From a bacterium (lineage in GTDB: Bacteria; Bacillota; Limnochordia; DTU080; RSA5): DNA of 36,433 bases. Positions 7,853-15,234 of this stretch are shown one piece after another. The notes under the pieces are model-generated. The model was given only the letters and a program-made list of their open reading frames with translations. It searched no databases and was not told the DNA's origin. The position numbers and the translations under genes are program-made. The stretch covers positions 1 through 36,433 of the forward strand of contig PKEU01000051.1 in the NCBI GenBank assembly GCA_002919195.1, written 5' to 3'. Within the stretch, counting starts at the first letter, position 1, and the number at the start of each line of letters is the position of its first letter.

Positions 7853-8737
7853 ATGCGGATCGTCTCCCTCTGTCCGAGCAACACGGATCTGATCTTAGCG
7901 CTGGGAAAAGAAGAGCTCCTGGTCGGGGTCGACCGGTGGAGCTTGAAGGATCCTGCTTTGTCCCAGCGTCTATCCAGGAAAGGAAGACCCGCCGCGGACG
8001 TCGGCACGGATCTCGCGATCGATATGGATGTCATTGTGTCGCTGCGGCCCGATCTTGTGCTGGCCTCCTTGAGCGTTCCCGGGATGGAAGCCAACATCGA
8101 GGCTCTAGAGCGGCACAAGCTTCCCTACATCATCGTCGACGGGCACACGCTGGCCGGCGTCCGCAGAGCGATCCTGCAGGTGGCCCAGGCGCTCAATTGC
8201 CAAGAGCGCGGGCAAACCTTGTTGGCACTGTTTGACGCCCGCATCGACGCGGTCCGGGCCAACGTTTCGGCGGCTTGTCAAGAGAGGCCTGCCGCCAAGA
8301 AGCCCCGGGTCGTCTGGGAATGGTGGCCCAATCCCATCATCGTCGCGGGCAAGAACAGCTGGATTGCGGACCTTTTTGAGATCTTGCAGGTGGAAAACGT
8401 CTTTGCCGACCTTGAAAAAGAGAGCGCTCCGGTCGAGGCGCGCGAAGTCGCCCGCCGGGCCCCCGACGTGATCTGCGCCTCCTGGTGCGGCACCCTCGAG
8501 CCCCGCATGACCGCATATAAAATCGCCGGCCGCCCCGGGTGGAACCAGGTGCCCGCCGTGAGAAACCGGCAGATCTTTTTGCTTCCCGAAAAGCTTTTTG
8601 GACGTCCCGGGCCCCGTCTTGCGACGGGTTTGGAGGAGCTGTACGAGCTCCTTTACGGCGATCGGGACGGGTCGGCAAGGCGGATGGCCAAAGCCGCCCG
8701 CCTCAGCCCAGCTGCCCTGCAATTTCCCCAGGTTTAA
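7853..8737 (+). CDS. BtuF-like helical-backbone metal/corrinoid-receptor domain protein, no signal peptide
   Basis: The 294-residue protein begins directly with the fold: MRIVSLCPSNTDLILALG, the usual first strand of class III periplasmic receptors (BtuF, FhuD). Later segments also fit: SLRPDLVLAS, a linker helix near residues 108-150, and VWEWWPNPIIVAGKNSWIADLFEIL. There is no signal peptide or lipobox, so it should be cytoplasmic, unlike a transporter's receptor. No permease or ATPase adjoins it. Homologues annotated as cobalamin-binding proteins occur in many bacteria; the true ligand is unknown. The ATG follows AAAGGT. It ends 4 bases into the convergent alcohol dehydrogenase. Confidence 0.82.
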   Translation: MRIVSLCPSNTDLILALGKEELLVGVDRWSLKDPALSQRLSRKGRPAADVGTDLAIDMDVIVSLRPDLVLASLSVPGMEANIEALERHKLPYIIVDGHTLAGVRRAILQVAQALNCQERGQTLLALFDARIDAVRANVSAACQERPAAKKPRVVWEWWPNPIIVAGKNSWIADLFEILQVENVFADLEKESAPVEAREVARRAPDVICASWCGTLEPRMTAYKIAGRPGWNQVPAVRNRQIFLLPEKLFGRPGPRLATGLEELYELLYGDRDGSARRMAKAARLSPAALQFPQV

Positions 8738-9789
8738 ACGCCGGGAACCTGCTGTTTCAGCGGGGCGCATCGGCTTTGGGGGTCCACCTGGATCTTCATC
8801 GGCGCTCGCCCGCTCCGGATGAGGTCGAGGGCGGCCGGGAACTCTTCCAGGTTGACCGTCGCGCCGATGAGGGGGTTGATGTCCACGGCTCCCGCCTGCA
8901 ACAGATCGCGCGCCGCAGCAAAGCTTTTCCGGAGGGCAAAAGCGCCGATGATCTCCAGATCCCGCCGGAAGATCTCGTAGGGTTTGACCCGGATCTCGCT
9001 CTCGTTAGGGGAGACGCCAAAGACCAGGAGTTTGCCGCCCTTGGACACATAGCTCAGCGCCTCCTGGACCACCTCTGGCACGCCTGTGGCCTCGATGACG
9101 AGATCAAATCCGTAAGGCGAGATCCCAAAAAGCGCGTCCGCCAGCGGCTCCTCCTGGCCCGAGACCACGATCGCGTCCGCGCCCAGCTGCTCCGCGATGC
9201 GAAGCCGCTCGGGTTTGAGGTCGACGACCACCACCCGGCTCGCGCCCGCCCTCTTCGCCAGCTGCAAGTGAAGGAGACCGATGGGGCCCGCGCCGATGAT
9301 AAGGACGGAGTCGCCCAAGCGGATCCTCGCCCGTTGTTGACCGTAGACGACGCAGGCTAGGGGTTCGATAAACGCCCCTGCCGCGAAAGAGAGCGACCCG
9401 ATGGAGTAGACGCTCTGCTGGGGAGCGATGACATACTCCGCGAACGCCCCAGCCCTGGTGACGCCGATAGCCTCCCACGCTTCGCAATGGTTTTGGCGAT
9501 CACGCTGGCAGTAATGGCACCTGTCGCAATAGAGATTGGGGTCGGCGGCCACCCTGTCCCCCGGACGAAAACCCGTCACGTCTTTCCCCACATCGACCAC
9601 GACCCCGGAAAACTCGTGGCCGGGCACCAGGGGATAGCGCGGATCATGCTCGCCTGCATAGAGGCTGAGATCGGTGCCGCAGATGCCGGCGGCTTCCACG
9701 CGGATCAAGACGTCTTGAGGCCCAGGCGCCGGAGGAGGCATCTCGACGATCGCAACGCGAAAGGGAGCTTCAAAACACACGGCTTTCAT
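8734..9789 (-). CDS. zinc-dependent medium-chain alcohol/polyol dehydrogenase
   Basis: A 351-residue MDR enzyme of the sorbitol/threonine dehydrogenase group. Catalytic zinc ligands are Cys37 (GICGTD) and His58-Glu59 (PGHEF). The structural zinc site is complete, with Cys88, 91, 94 and 102 (CDRCHYCQRDRQNHC). The NAD fingerprint is IIGAGPIG near 165, with an acidic residue after the next strand (VVVVDLKPER) favouring NAD+. It oxidises an alcohol or polyol to a ketone; substrate unknown. The ATG lies just after an AGGTGA site. It overlaps tail-to-tail with the BtuF-like gene by 4 bases (TTTAAA serves both stops). A decayed ORF lies immediately upstream. Confidence 0.93.
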   Translation of the reverse strand: MKAVCFEAPFRVAIVEMPPPAPGPQDVLIRVEAAGICGTDLSLYAGEHDPRYPLVPGHEFSGVVVDVGKDVTGFRPGDRVAADPNLYCDRCHYCQRDRQNHCEAWEAIGVTRAGAFAEYVIAPQQSVYSIGSLSFAAGAFIEPLACVVYGQQRARIRLGDSVLIIGAGPIGLLHLQLAKRAGASRVVVVDLKPERLRIAEQLGADAIVVSGQEEPLADALFGISPYGFDLVIEATGVPEVVQEALSYVSKGGKLLVFGVSPNESEIRVKPYEIFRRDLEIIGAFALRKSFAAARDLLQAGAVDINPLIGATVNLEEFPAALDLIRSGRAPMKIQVDPQSRCAPLKQQVPGV

Positions 9790-9799
9790 GCAGCGTCAC

Positions 9800-10064
9800 C
9801 TACCCGTCCGTTAACCCAAGCTGCTTGTTGGAGTTTGCTTCGGCGATCACGTTGTCCCGCGGCTTGCTCAGGATGAGCACCAACTGGGGCGCCGGGAAGC
9901 TTTTCCCGTCGATGATCCCTGGGTAGAGCCCTTCGTCCGGTGCTTTCACTTCGATGTTGACCTGTATCTTGCCTCCAAAGGTTTCAAACGCCTACCAACC
10001 CAAGGTAAAATTGACGCTCCTCCTTTGCAAAAGCATTGACACGACCATCGCCGTGTGCTACCAT
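9800..10064 (-). pseudogene. decayed gene fragment upstream of the alcohol dehydrogenase
   Basis: On the minus strand one frame starts at ATG 10064 and gives MVAHGDGRVNAFAKEERQFY.. before a stop. A second frame continues smoothly from about 10003 as AFETFGGKIQVNIEVKAPDE and on through SFPAPQLVLILSKPRDNVIA to a stop at 9800. Together they read as one small protein broken by a frameshift or internal TAG. I do not recognise the family. The remnant's 5' end overlaps the ilvB promoter (10036-10064), so it cannot be an active gene without interfering there. It may simply be non-coding; the protein-like composition of the second frame is the main support. Confidence 0.35.
10036..10064 (+). promoter_or_regulatory. 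sigma-A promoter of the T-box/ilvB transcript
   Basis: TTGACA and TACCAT are separated by exactly 17 bases. Transcription would begin near 10071, just before the T-box stem I. Confidence 0.75.
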
Positions 10065-10080
10065 GTGAACCAAATTAGAC

Positions 10081-10358
10081 CGCAAAGGCCATGATGGGGA
10101 GTAGTAAGCTCAAGGCGAGACCCCAGAGAGCCGGTGGGTGGTGCAAACCGGTGTCGTCGCCCAGCCGAAGTCGCCCCGGAGCCGCCGGCTGAAGGTGTAT
10201 GTAGGCTTTGGACGGCTTGCGCCCGTTACCGCGCACTCCGATTGATCGCTGCGAGCGTGCGTCGGAAGCAGAGGCCGTCTCCGCAAGGGGGCGGCGAAGT
10301 AGGGTGGTACCACGGAAGGCTTTGTGCCTCTCGTCCCTTCGAGGATGAGAGGTTTTTT
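10081..10358 (+). ncRNA. T-box riboswitch (tRNA-sensing leader), probable valine specifier
   Basis: This cis-acting leader senses uncharged tRNA and lets ilvB be read. Landmarks in order: stem I 5' side with GGGGAGTAGTAAG; AGAGAGCCGGTGGGTGG, the AG-bulge and distal loop region; GAAGTCGCCCCGGAGC, which matches the usual GAA-codon-..GAGC layout and gives GTC (10170-10172), a valine specifier; GGACGG..CCCGTTA of stem II; the T-box sequence AGGGTGGTACCACGG (10301-10315); and a terminator with a T-run ending at 10358. Valine fits the acetolactate synthase product pathway. The specifier call is a pattern judgement, not a folded structure. Confidence 0.93.
10327..10358 (+). terminator. T-box attenuator terminator
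   Basis: CCTCTC-G-TCC pairs with GGA-T-GAGAGG around a short loop, followed by TTTTTT. The T-box sequence 12 bases upstream would form the competing antiterminator when uncharged tRNA binds. Confidence 0.9.
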
Positions 10359-10435
10359 ATTTGCCTGCGTCGTTTGTTTATTAGGTGATCCCGTCGAGAG
10401 ATTGCCGGATGATCGCATCAAAAGGAGGCAGACCG

Positions 10436-12214
10436 ATGACCGCCTTGCCCGCGTCGAAACATCAACAAAGCTCACAGCGGATGAGTCATCCTCCTCGCAT
10501 CAACGCTTCAAAGCTCGTGGTCGAGCGGCTCGTAGCGCACGGGGTGAAGGTCGTCTTCGGCTATCCCGGCGGCGCCATCCTGCCCGTGTACGACGCCTTG
10601 TACGATTCTCCCATCCGCCATGTGCTCGTCCGTCACGAGCAGGCGGCCGCGCACATGGCCGACGGGTACGCCCGGGTCACGGGCCGCCCCGGAGTCTGCC
10701 TTGCCACCTCGGGTCCGGGCGCGATCAATCTGGCGACGGGCATCGCCACGGCTCATATGGATTCGATCCCTTTGATCGCCATCACGGGCAACGTGCCGAC
10801 GAGCCTCATCGGCACCGACGCCTTTCAAGAAGCAGACGTCACCGGCATCACGCGGCCGATCACCAAGCACAACTATCTGGTAAAAGATGCGCACGATCTC
10901 GTTCGCATTATCGACGAAGCCTTTCACATCGCGACCAGCGGGCGGCCCGGACCAGTGTTGATCGACATCCCGAAAGACGTGGCGCTGGCTGAAGTCGATG
11001 TGGCGGAAGCTTTCCGGCGGGCCGAGCGCGCCTCTTTGCCTGTGGAGACGTCCCCGAGCGACGGGCCGACCGGGCTGACGCGCGGCACTTACCGCCAGCT
11101 CCAGCGGATCGCTGAGGCTATCGCCCAGGCCCAGCGGCCGGTGCTCTACATCGGAGGCGGCGTGATCACCTCCGGCGCCCACGCCGAGGTCCTGGCGCTG
11201 GCCGAGAAGGCCCAGATCCCGGCGACGTACACCCTTATGGGCATCGGCGCATTTCCCGGGGATCACCCGCTGGCTTTGGGCATGCTGGGCCTCCACGGCA
11301 CGGCCTACGCGAACTACGCGGTGGCAAAGGCCGACCTCCTCATCGCGGTCGGCGCCCGCTTCGACGACCGCGTCACTTGCCGCGTCGACGGCTTCGCCAA
11401 AGAGGCGACCATCGTCCACATCGACATCGACGCCGCCGAGATCGGCAAAGTCGTCCCGGCCGACATCCCAGCAGTCGGCGACGCCAAGGCGATCCTCTCG
11501 GCGCTGCTCCCCCTGGTGGCCGAAAAGCGCCACGACGAGTGGCTGGCCCAAATCGCCCAGTGGAAAGAGGAGTACCGCCTCCGCTACCACGCCCGGCCGG
11601 GAGTGATCGCGCCGCAACAGGTCATCGAGGAGCTCTATCACGTCACCCGGGGCGAAGCCATCTGCACGGCCGACGTGGGGCAACACCAAATGTGGCTGGC
11701 GCAGTATTACCCCTTCCGCCAGCCTCGTTCGCACCTCTCGTCCGGAGGCCTGGGCACCATGGGCTTCGGCTTTCCCGCTGCCATCGGCGCCAAGATCGCC
11801 CTGCCGCACAGGAGCGTGTGGAGCATCGTAGGCGACGGCGGCATGCAGATGTCCTTGAGTGAGCTGGCCACTGTGGCCGCCCACCGCATCCCTGTCAAGA
11901 TCGCGGTGCTCAACAACAACAGCTTGGGAATGGTCCGCCAGATCCAGGAACTATCGTACCAGCGCCGGTACATTGCGGTGGATCTCGCGGGCAACCCCGA
12001 TTTCGTCGCCATCGCCCAAGCCTACGGGGTGGCTGCCCGGCGAGTGGACGACCCGGCAGAGCTCCGGCCCGCGCTGGAGTGGGCAGAGCGTTACGACGGG
12101 CCTATGCTCCTCGACATCCACATCGATCCCGCCGCCAACGTCTACCCCATGGTGCCCCCGGGCGCTGCGATCGATGAGATGATCGGGACCAAGGGGTACG
12201 AAGAAACCGTCTGA
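10436..12214 (+). CDS. ilvB: acetolactate synthase large (catalytic) subunit
   Basis: The start is ATG 10436, preceded by AAAGGAGG, giving 592 residues; the track's GTG at 10385 lies close to the attenuator. The enzyme condenses two pyruvates, or pyruvate and 2-oxobutyrate, for valine, leucine and isoleucine synthesis. The substrate-site segment FGYPGGAILPVYDAL, the catalytic Glu68 (VRHEQAAAHMADGYAR), and the thiamine-diphosphate motif GDGGMQMSLSEL..NNNSLGMV are intact. The FYPGG-type start and length mark the anabolic IlvB form rather than catabolic AlsS. No ilvN regulatory subunit or ilvC follows; a terminator and an iron-transport operon come next. The regulatory subunit must be elsewhere or absent. 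Confidence 0.96.
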   Translation: MTALPASKHQQSSQRMSHPPRINASKLVVERLVAHGVKVVFGYPGGAILPVYDALYDSPIRHVLVRHEQAAAHMADGYARVTGRPGVCLATSGPGAINLATGIATAHMDSIPLIAITGNVPTSLIGTDAFQEADVTGITRPITKHNYLVKDAHDLVRIIDEAFHIATSGRPGPVLIDIPKDVALAEVDVAEAFRRAERASLPVETSPSDGPTGLTRGTYRQLQRIAEAIAQAQRPVLYIGGGVITSGAHAEVLALAEKAQIPATYTLMGIGAFPGDHPLALGMLGLHGTAYANYAVAKADLLIAVGARFDDRVTCRVDGFAKEATIVHIDIDAAEIGKVVPADIPAVGDAKAILSALLPLVAEKRHDEWLAQIAQWKEEYRLRYHARPGVIAPQQVIEELYHVTRGEAICTADVGQHQMWLAQYYPFRQPRSHLSSGGLGTMGFGFPAAIGAKIALPHRSVWSIVGDGGMQMSLSELATVAAHRIPVKIAVLNNNSLGMVRQIQELSYQRRYIAVDLAGNPDFVAIAQAYGVAARRVDDPAELRPALEWAERYDGPMLLDIHIDPAANVYPMVPPGAAIDEMIGTKGYEETV

Positions 12215-12232
12215 TCGAAACCTGTCCTGGGA

Positions 12233-12272
12233 ACTGGGCCTCCTTTTTGCTCATGGCCGCCCGAGGCCCAGT
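12233..12272. repeat. inverted repeat downstream of ilvB
   Basis: ACTGGGCCTC and GAGGCCCAGT form a perfect 10-bp stem around a 20-base loop that itself contains CTTTTTG. It lies between the ilvB stop and the stronger terminator at 12289, possibly as a first, inefficient terminator or a 3' protective hairpin. Confidence 0.55.
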
Positions 12273-12288
12273 CCCCACGTCGCATCTC

Positions 12289-12319
12289 AGGGCCGGCGAT
12301 CGCGCCGGCCCTCTTTTTC
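12289..12319 (+). terminator. intrinsic terminator after ilvB
   Basis: AGGGCCGGCG and CGCCGGCCCT form a perfect 10-bp stem with an ATCG loop, followed by CTTTTTCT. This separates ilvB from the iron-transport operon. Confidence 0.9.
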
Positions 12320-12352
12320 TCCCAGACCAAACAAAAACTGGACATTCCTCCC

Positions 12353-12381
12353 TTGACACCCCAGAGGCCACATAGTACCTT
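12353..12381 (+). promoter_or_regulatory. promoter of the siderophore importer operon
   Basis: TTGACA and TACCTT with a 17-base spacer lie directly upstream of the iron box and 49 bases before the first ATG. Confidence 0.7.
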
Positions 12382-12391
12382 AAAGATGCGC

Positions 12392-12410
12392 TTAGGTTAC
12401 CCTAAATTGA
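12392..12410. promoter_or_regulatory. DtxR/IdeR-like iron box
   Basis: TTAGGTTACCCTAAATTGA matches the 19-base DtxR/IdeR consensus (TTAGGTTAGSCTAACCTAA) at about 15 positions, with a clear TTAGG/CCTAA dyad. It sits about 10 bases after the -10, where an iron-loaded repressor would block transcription. No Fur-box-like array of GATAAT repeats is seen. Assignment is by pattern only. Confidence 0.65.
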
Positions 12411-12429
12411 TTGCAAAGGGTGTCCGCCC

Positions 12430-13419
12430 ATGGCTGTCGAGGCACACCATTCCCAGCCAGCAAGGGGCTACATGAGGACCAGCTACCTTTTGATCGCGCT
12501 GGTGGTCTTGAGCTTTGCCTCGCTCTTTGTCGGGGTGGTCAACCTTTCGCCGGCGGACCTCTTTGGGCTCACCACTAAGAAAGCTCAGGTGCTGATGATC
12601 AGCCGCATTCCCCGCTTGATCAGCATCTTGCTGTCGGGGATGAGCATGGGCCTTTGCGGCCTCATCATGCAGCAGCTTTCGCAAAACAGGTTTGTCTCGC
12701 CCACGACCGCGGGGACGCTGGATTCGGCTCGCCTTGGCATCTTGATCTCGCTCTTGTTGTTTTCCTCGGCGTCGCCCCTGGTCAAGATGGCGACCGCCTT
12801 CCTCTTTGCCCTGCTCGGCACGTACACGTTTACCCGGATTCTCGACAAGATCCGCTTTAAGGACGCGGTGTTTATTCCCCTCGTCGGCTTGATGTTTGGG
12901 GGCATCATCAACTCGATTTCCACGTTTATCGCGTACCGCTTTGACCTGATTCAAAACATCTCGTCGTGGTTGATGGGCGATTTTTCCATGATCATCCAGG
13001 GGCGCTACGAGCTCCTCTACGCTGTCATTCCATCGCTGTGCCTGGCTTATCTTTACGCCAACCGTTTCACCGTAGCAGGGATGGGGGAAGAGGTAGCTAC
13101 GACGTTGGGCCTCAACTACCGCCAGGTGGTCAACGTAGGCCTCGCGATCGTCGCCTTCGCCACCGCGGCCGTGGTGTTAACCGTGGGCACGCTGCCCTTT
13201 CTCGGCCTGATCGTCCCCAACCTGATCTCGATCTACCGGGGCGACCACCTGCGGAAAAACCTGTTTGCGACCGGGATTCTCGGTGCTATCGTCGTCTTGG
13301 TCTGCGACGTTTTGGGCCGCGTGTTGATTTACCCCTATGAAATTCCGATCAATGTCACCTTGGGCGTTGTGGGCAGCGCCACATTCCTATACTTGATTGC
13401 GAGGCATCAGAAGTCATGA
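12430..13419 (+). CDS. iron-siderophore ABC transporter permease, YclN-like
   Basis: A 329-residue FecCD-family permease with 8-10 hydrophobic segments. It forms half of the membrane channel for a ferric siderophore. Family marks include IMQQLSQNRFVSPTTAGTLDSARLG near residues 77-100 and the ATPase-contacting VGTLPFLGLIVPNLISIYRG near 256-275. ATG 12430 follows AAAGGGTG. It is first in a four-gene operon in the same order (permease, permease, ATPase, receptor) as Bacillus yclNOPQ, which imports petrobactin-type siderophores; the substrate here is inferred from that synteny. Its stop overlaps the next ATG (ATGA). Iron control is suggested by the upstream box. Confidence 0.9.
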   Translation: MAVEAHHSQPARGYMRTSYLLIALVVLSFASLFVGVVNLSPADLFGLTTKKAQVLMISRIPRLISILLSGMSMGLCGLIMQQLSQNRFVSPTTAGTLDSARLGILISLLLFSSASPLVKMATAFLFALLGTYTFTRILDKIRFKDAVFIPLVGLMFGGIINSISTFIAYRFDLIQNISSWLMGDFSMIIQGRYELLYAVIPSLCLAYLYANRFTVAGMGEEVATTLGLNYRQVVNVGLAIVAFATAAVVLTVGTLPFLGLIVPNLISIYRGDHLRKNLFATGILGAIVVLVCDVLGRVLIYPYEIPINVTLGVVGSATFLYLIARHQKS

Positions 13420-14420
13420 AGGCGACCATCGCCGACGTCGAAGCGGCCCCAACCACCTCTTCTTCGATCGTGATCACCGACAAGGTCAAGCTGGCCGGTC
13501 TCGCTCTCCTCGCCGTAGCCTTGATCGCCGTTTTTATGCTCATCCAAGCGCAGGGAATGTGGGAGTTTGTCCTGCCCCGGAGGGCGGTCAAGATCCTCGC
13601 CATGGTGCTCGCCGGCGCGTCCATCGCCGCGTCGACCGTGATCTTTCAATCCGTCACCAACAACCGGATCCTCACGCCCAGCATCATCGGCGTCGACTCG
13701 CTTTACGTCCTGATCCAGACCGCGATCGTCTTTTTCCTGGGCTCGATGCACCCGATCGTCCTCAGTCCCAGCCTCAACTTCCTCGTCGCGGTCGGCGTGA
13801 TGATCCTCTTTTCCTTGATCATGCACCGGCTCTTTTTCACCGAGCTCAAGAGCAACATCTACGTCCTGCTGTTGATGGGCATCATCTTCGGCACGCTCTT
13901 TCAGAGCCTGTCGTCCTTTTTGTCCGTCTTGATCGATCCCAACGAGTTTCTGGTAGTCCAGCGCCGCATGTTTGCGAGCTTCAACCAGGTAAAGACAGAG
14001 CTCCTTACGCTCTCCTACGCCGCGGCGGCGGCGACCGCGCTGTATCTCTCCCGCTATGCCCGTTTTCTCGACGTCTTGGCGCTGGGAAAGGAACACGCCA
14101 TCAACTTGGGCGTTGACCATCACCGGGTGGTGCGCGGCCTTTTGGTCTCCGTCTTTATCCTGATCTCCATCTCCACGGCGCTGGTGGGCCCCATCACGTT
14201 TCTTGGCCTCATCGTGGCCAACGTGGCGTACGAGATGCTCTCGACCTACCGGCGCCTCCCGTTGATCGGAGCGGCGATTTTGGTCAGCATCGTCGCCCTC
14301 GTGGGCGGGCAGCTCATCGTCGAGCGGGTCTTCTCCTTTTCGACCACCTTGAGCGTCATCATCAATTTCATCGGAGGCATCTACTTCTTGTACCTCCTCC
14401 TTAAGGAGCGATCGGCATGA
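13416..14420 (+). CDS. iron-siderophore ABC transporter permease, YclO-like
   Basis: The second FecCD-family permease (334 residues), forming the other half of the channel. An N-terminal cytoplasmic stretch of about 25 residues precedes the first helix (LAGLALLAVALIAVFMLI). Conserved segments are LAGASIAASTVIFQSVTNNRILTPSIIG and the ATPase-coupling VGPITFLGLIVANVAYEML. Its ATG overlaps the stop of the first permease and its stop overlaps the ATG of the ATPase, so the three are translationally coupled and probably made in equal amounts. The pair of unlike permeases implies a heterodimeric channel, as in YclN/YclO. Confidence 0.92.
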   Translation: MKATIADVEAAPTTSSSIVITDKVKLAGLALLAVALIAVFMLIQAQGMWEFVLPRRAVKILAMVLAGASIAASTVIFQSVTNNRILTPSIIGVDSLYVLIQTAIVFFLGSMHPIVLSPSLNFLVAVGVMILFSLIMHRLFFTELKSNIYVLLLMGIIFGTLFQSLSSFLSVLIDPNEFLVVQRRMFASFNQVKTELLTLSYAAAAATALYLSRYARFLDVLALGKEHAINLGVDHHRVVRGLLVSVFILISISTALVGPITFLGLIVANVAYEMLSTYRRLPLIGAAILVSIVALVGGQLIVERVFSFSTTLSVIINFIGGIYFLYLLLKERSA

Positions 14421-15193
14421 TCGAAGTGCGCAACATCTACAAGAGCTACGGCGCCAAAACGGTGCTCCAGGACGTCTCCTTGACGATGGAAAAGGGTAAG
14501 CTCACGTCGCTGATCGGCGGCAACGGCGCCGGCAAGAGCACCCTCCTTTCGATCGTGAGCCGGCTGATCCCGGCCGATCGCGGCGAAGTCTTCATCGACG
14601 GTCGCTCCCTCAAGGAGTACCACTCAAGCGAGCTGGCCAAGAAGCTCTCCTTCCTCAAGCAGAGCAACCACACCAACCTGCGGCTTACGGTTCGCGATCT
14701 GGTTTCCTTTGGCCGTTTCCCCCACTCGCAGGGGCGCCTCACCCCCAGCGATTGGGAGATTGTTGACCGGGCCATCGAGAGCATGGAGCTCGAGGAGATG
14801 CAGCACAAATACCTCGACCAGCTGAGCGGCGGCCAAAAGCAGCGGGCCTTCATCGCGATGGTCGTCGCCCAGGATACAGATTACATCCTGCTCGACGAGC
14901 CCCTCAACAACCTGGACATGAAGCACTCAGTCCAGATCATGAAATTGCTGCGCCGCCTCGTCGAGGAGTCGGGGAAAGGCATCGTGGTCGTCATGCACGA
15001 CATCAACTTCGCCTCGACCTACTCCGATCACATCGTGGCGTTTAAGGAGGGACGCATCCTCTACGATGGTATGACCGACGACGTCATCGAGCCCAATATC
15101 CTGCGCGAGGTGTTTGGCCTCGATATCCAGATCGGCCATGTCTGCAACCAGCGGGTCTGCGTGTACTTCGCTTCAAACGCATGGCCGTCTTGA
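14417..15193 (+). CDS. iron-siderophore ABC transporter ATP-binding protein, YclP-like
   Basis: A 258-residue ATPase of the FepC/YclP group. Walker A is GGNGAGKST (about 34-42), the Q-loop region is LSFLKQSNHTNLRLTV, the signature is LSGGQKQRAFIAM, Walker B is YILLDEPLNNLDM and the H-loop is VVMHDINFA. The PLNNLD D-loop is characteristic of iron-siderophore importers of this type. It energises the YclN/YclO-like channel. The gene starts within the previous stop (ATGA) and precedes the receptor gene by 41 bases. The C-terminal tail VCNQRVCVYFASNAWPS carries two Cys of unknown meaning. Confidence 0.94.
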   Translation: MIEVRNIYKSYGAKTVLQDVSLTMEKGKLTSLIGGNGAGKSTLLSIVSRLIPADRGEVFIDGRSLKEYHSSELAKKLSFLKQSNHTNLRLTVRDLVSFGRFPHSQGRLTPSDWEIVDRAIESMELEEMQHKYLDQLSGGQKQRAFIAMVVAQDTDYILLDEPLNNLDMKHSVQIMKLLRRLVEESGKGIVVVMHDINFASTYSDHIVAFKEGRILYDGMTDDVIEPNILREVFGLDIQIGHVCNQRVCVYFASNAWPS

Positions 15194-15234
15194 TCAATCT
15201 CAAATCCTCAAGCCGAGTAAGGAGAGATCGCGTT

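Noticed and set aside
10508-11884. 458-codon minus-strand ORF inside ilvB
   Set aside because: An antisense shadow of ilvB with a Gly/Asp/Val-rich product and no motif.
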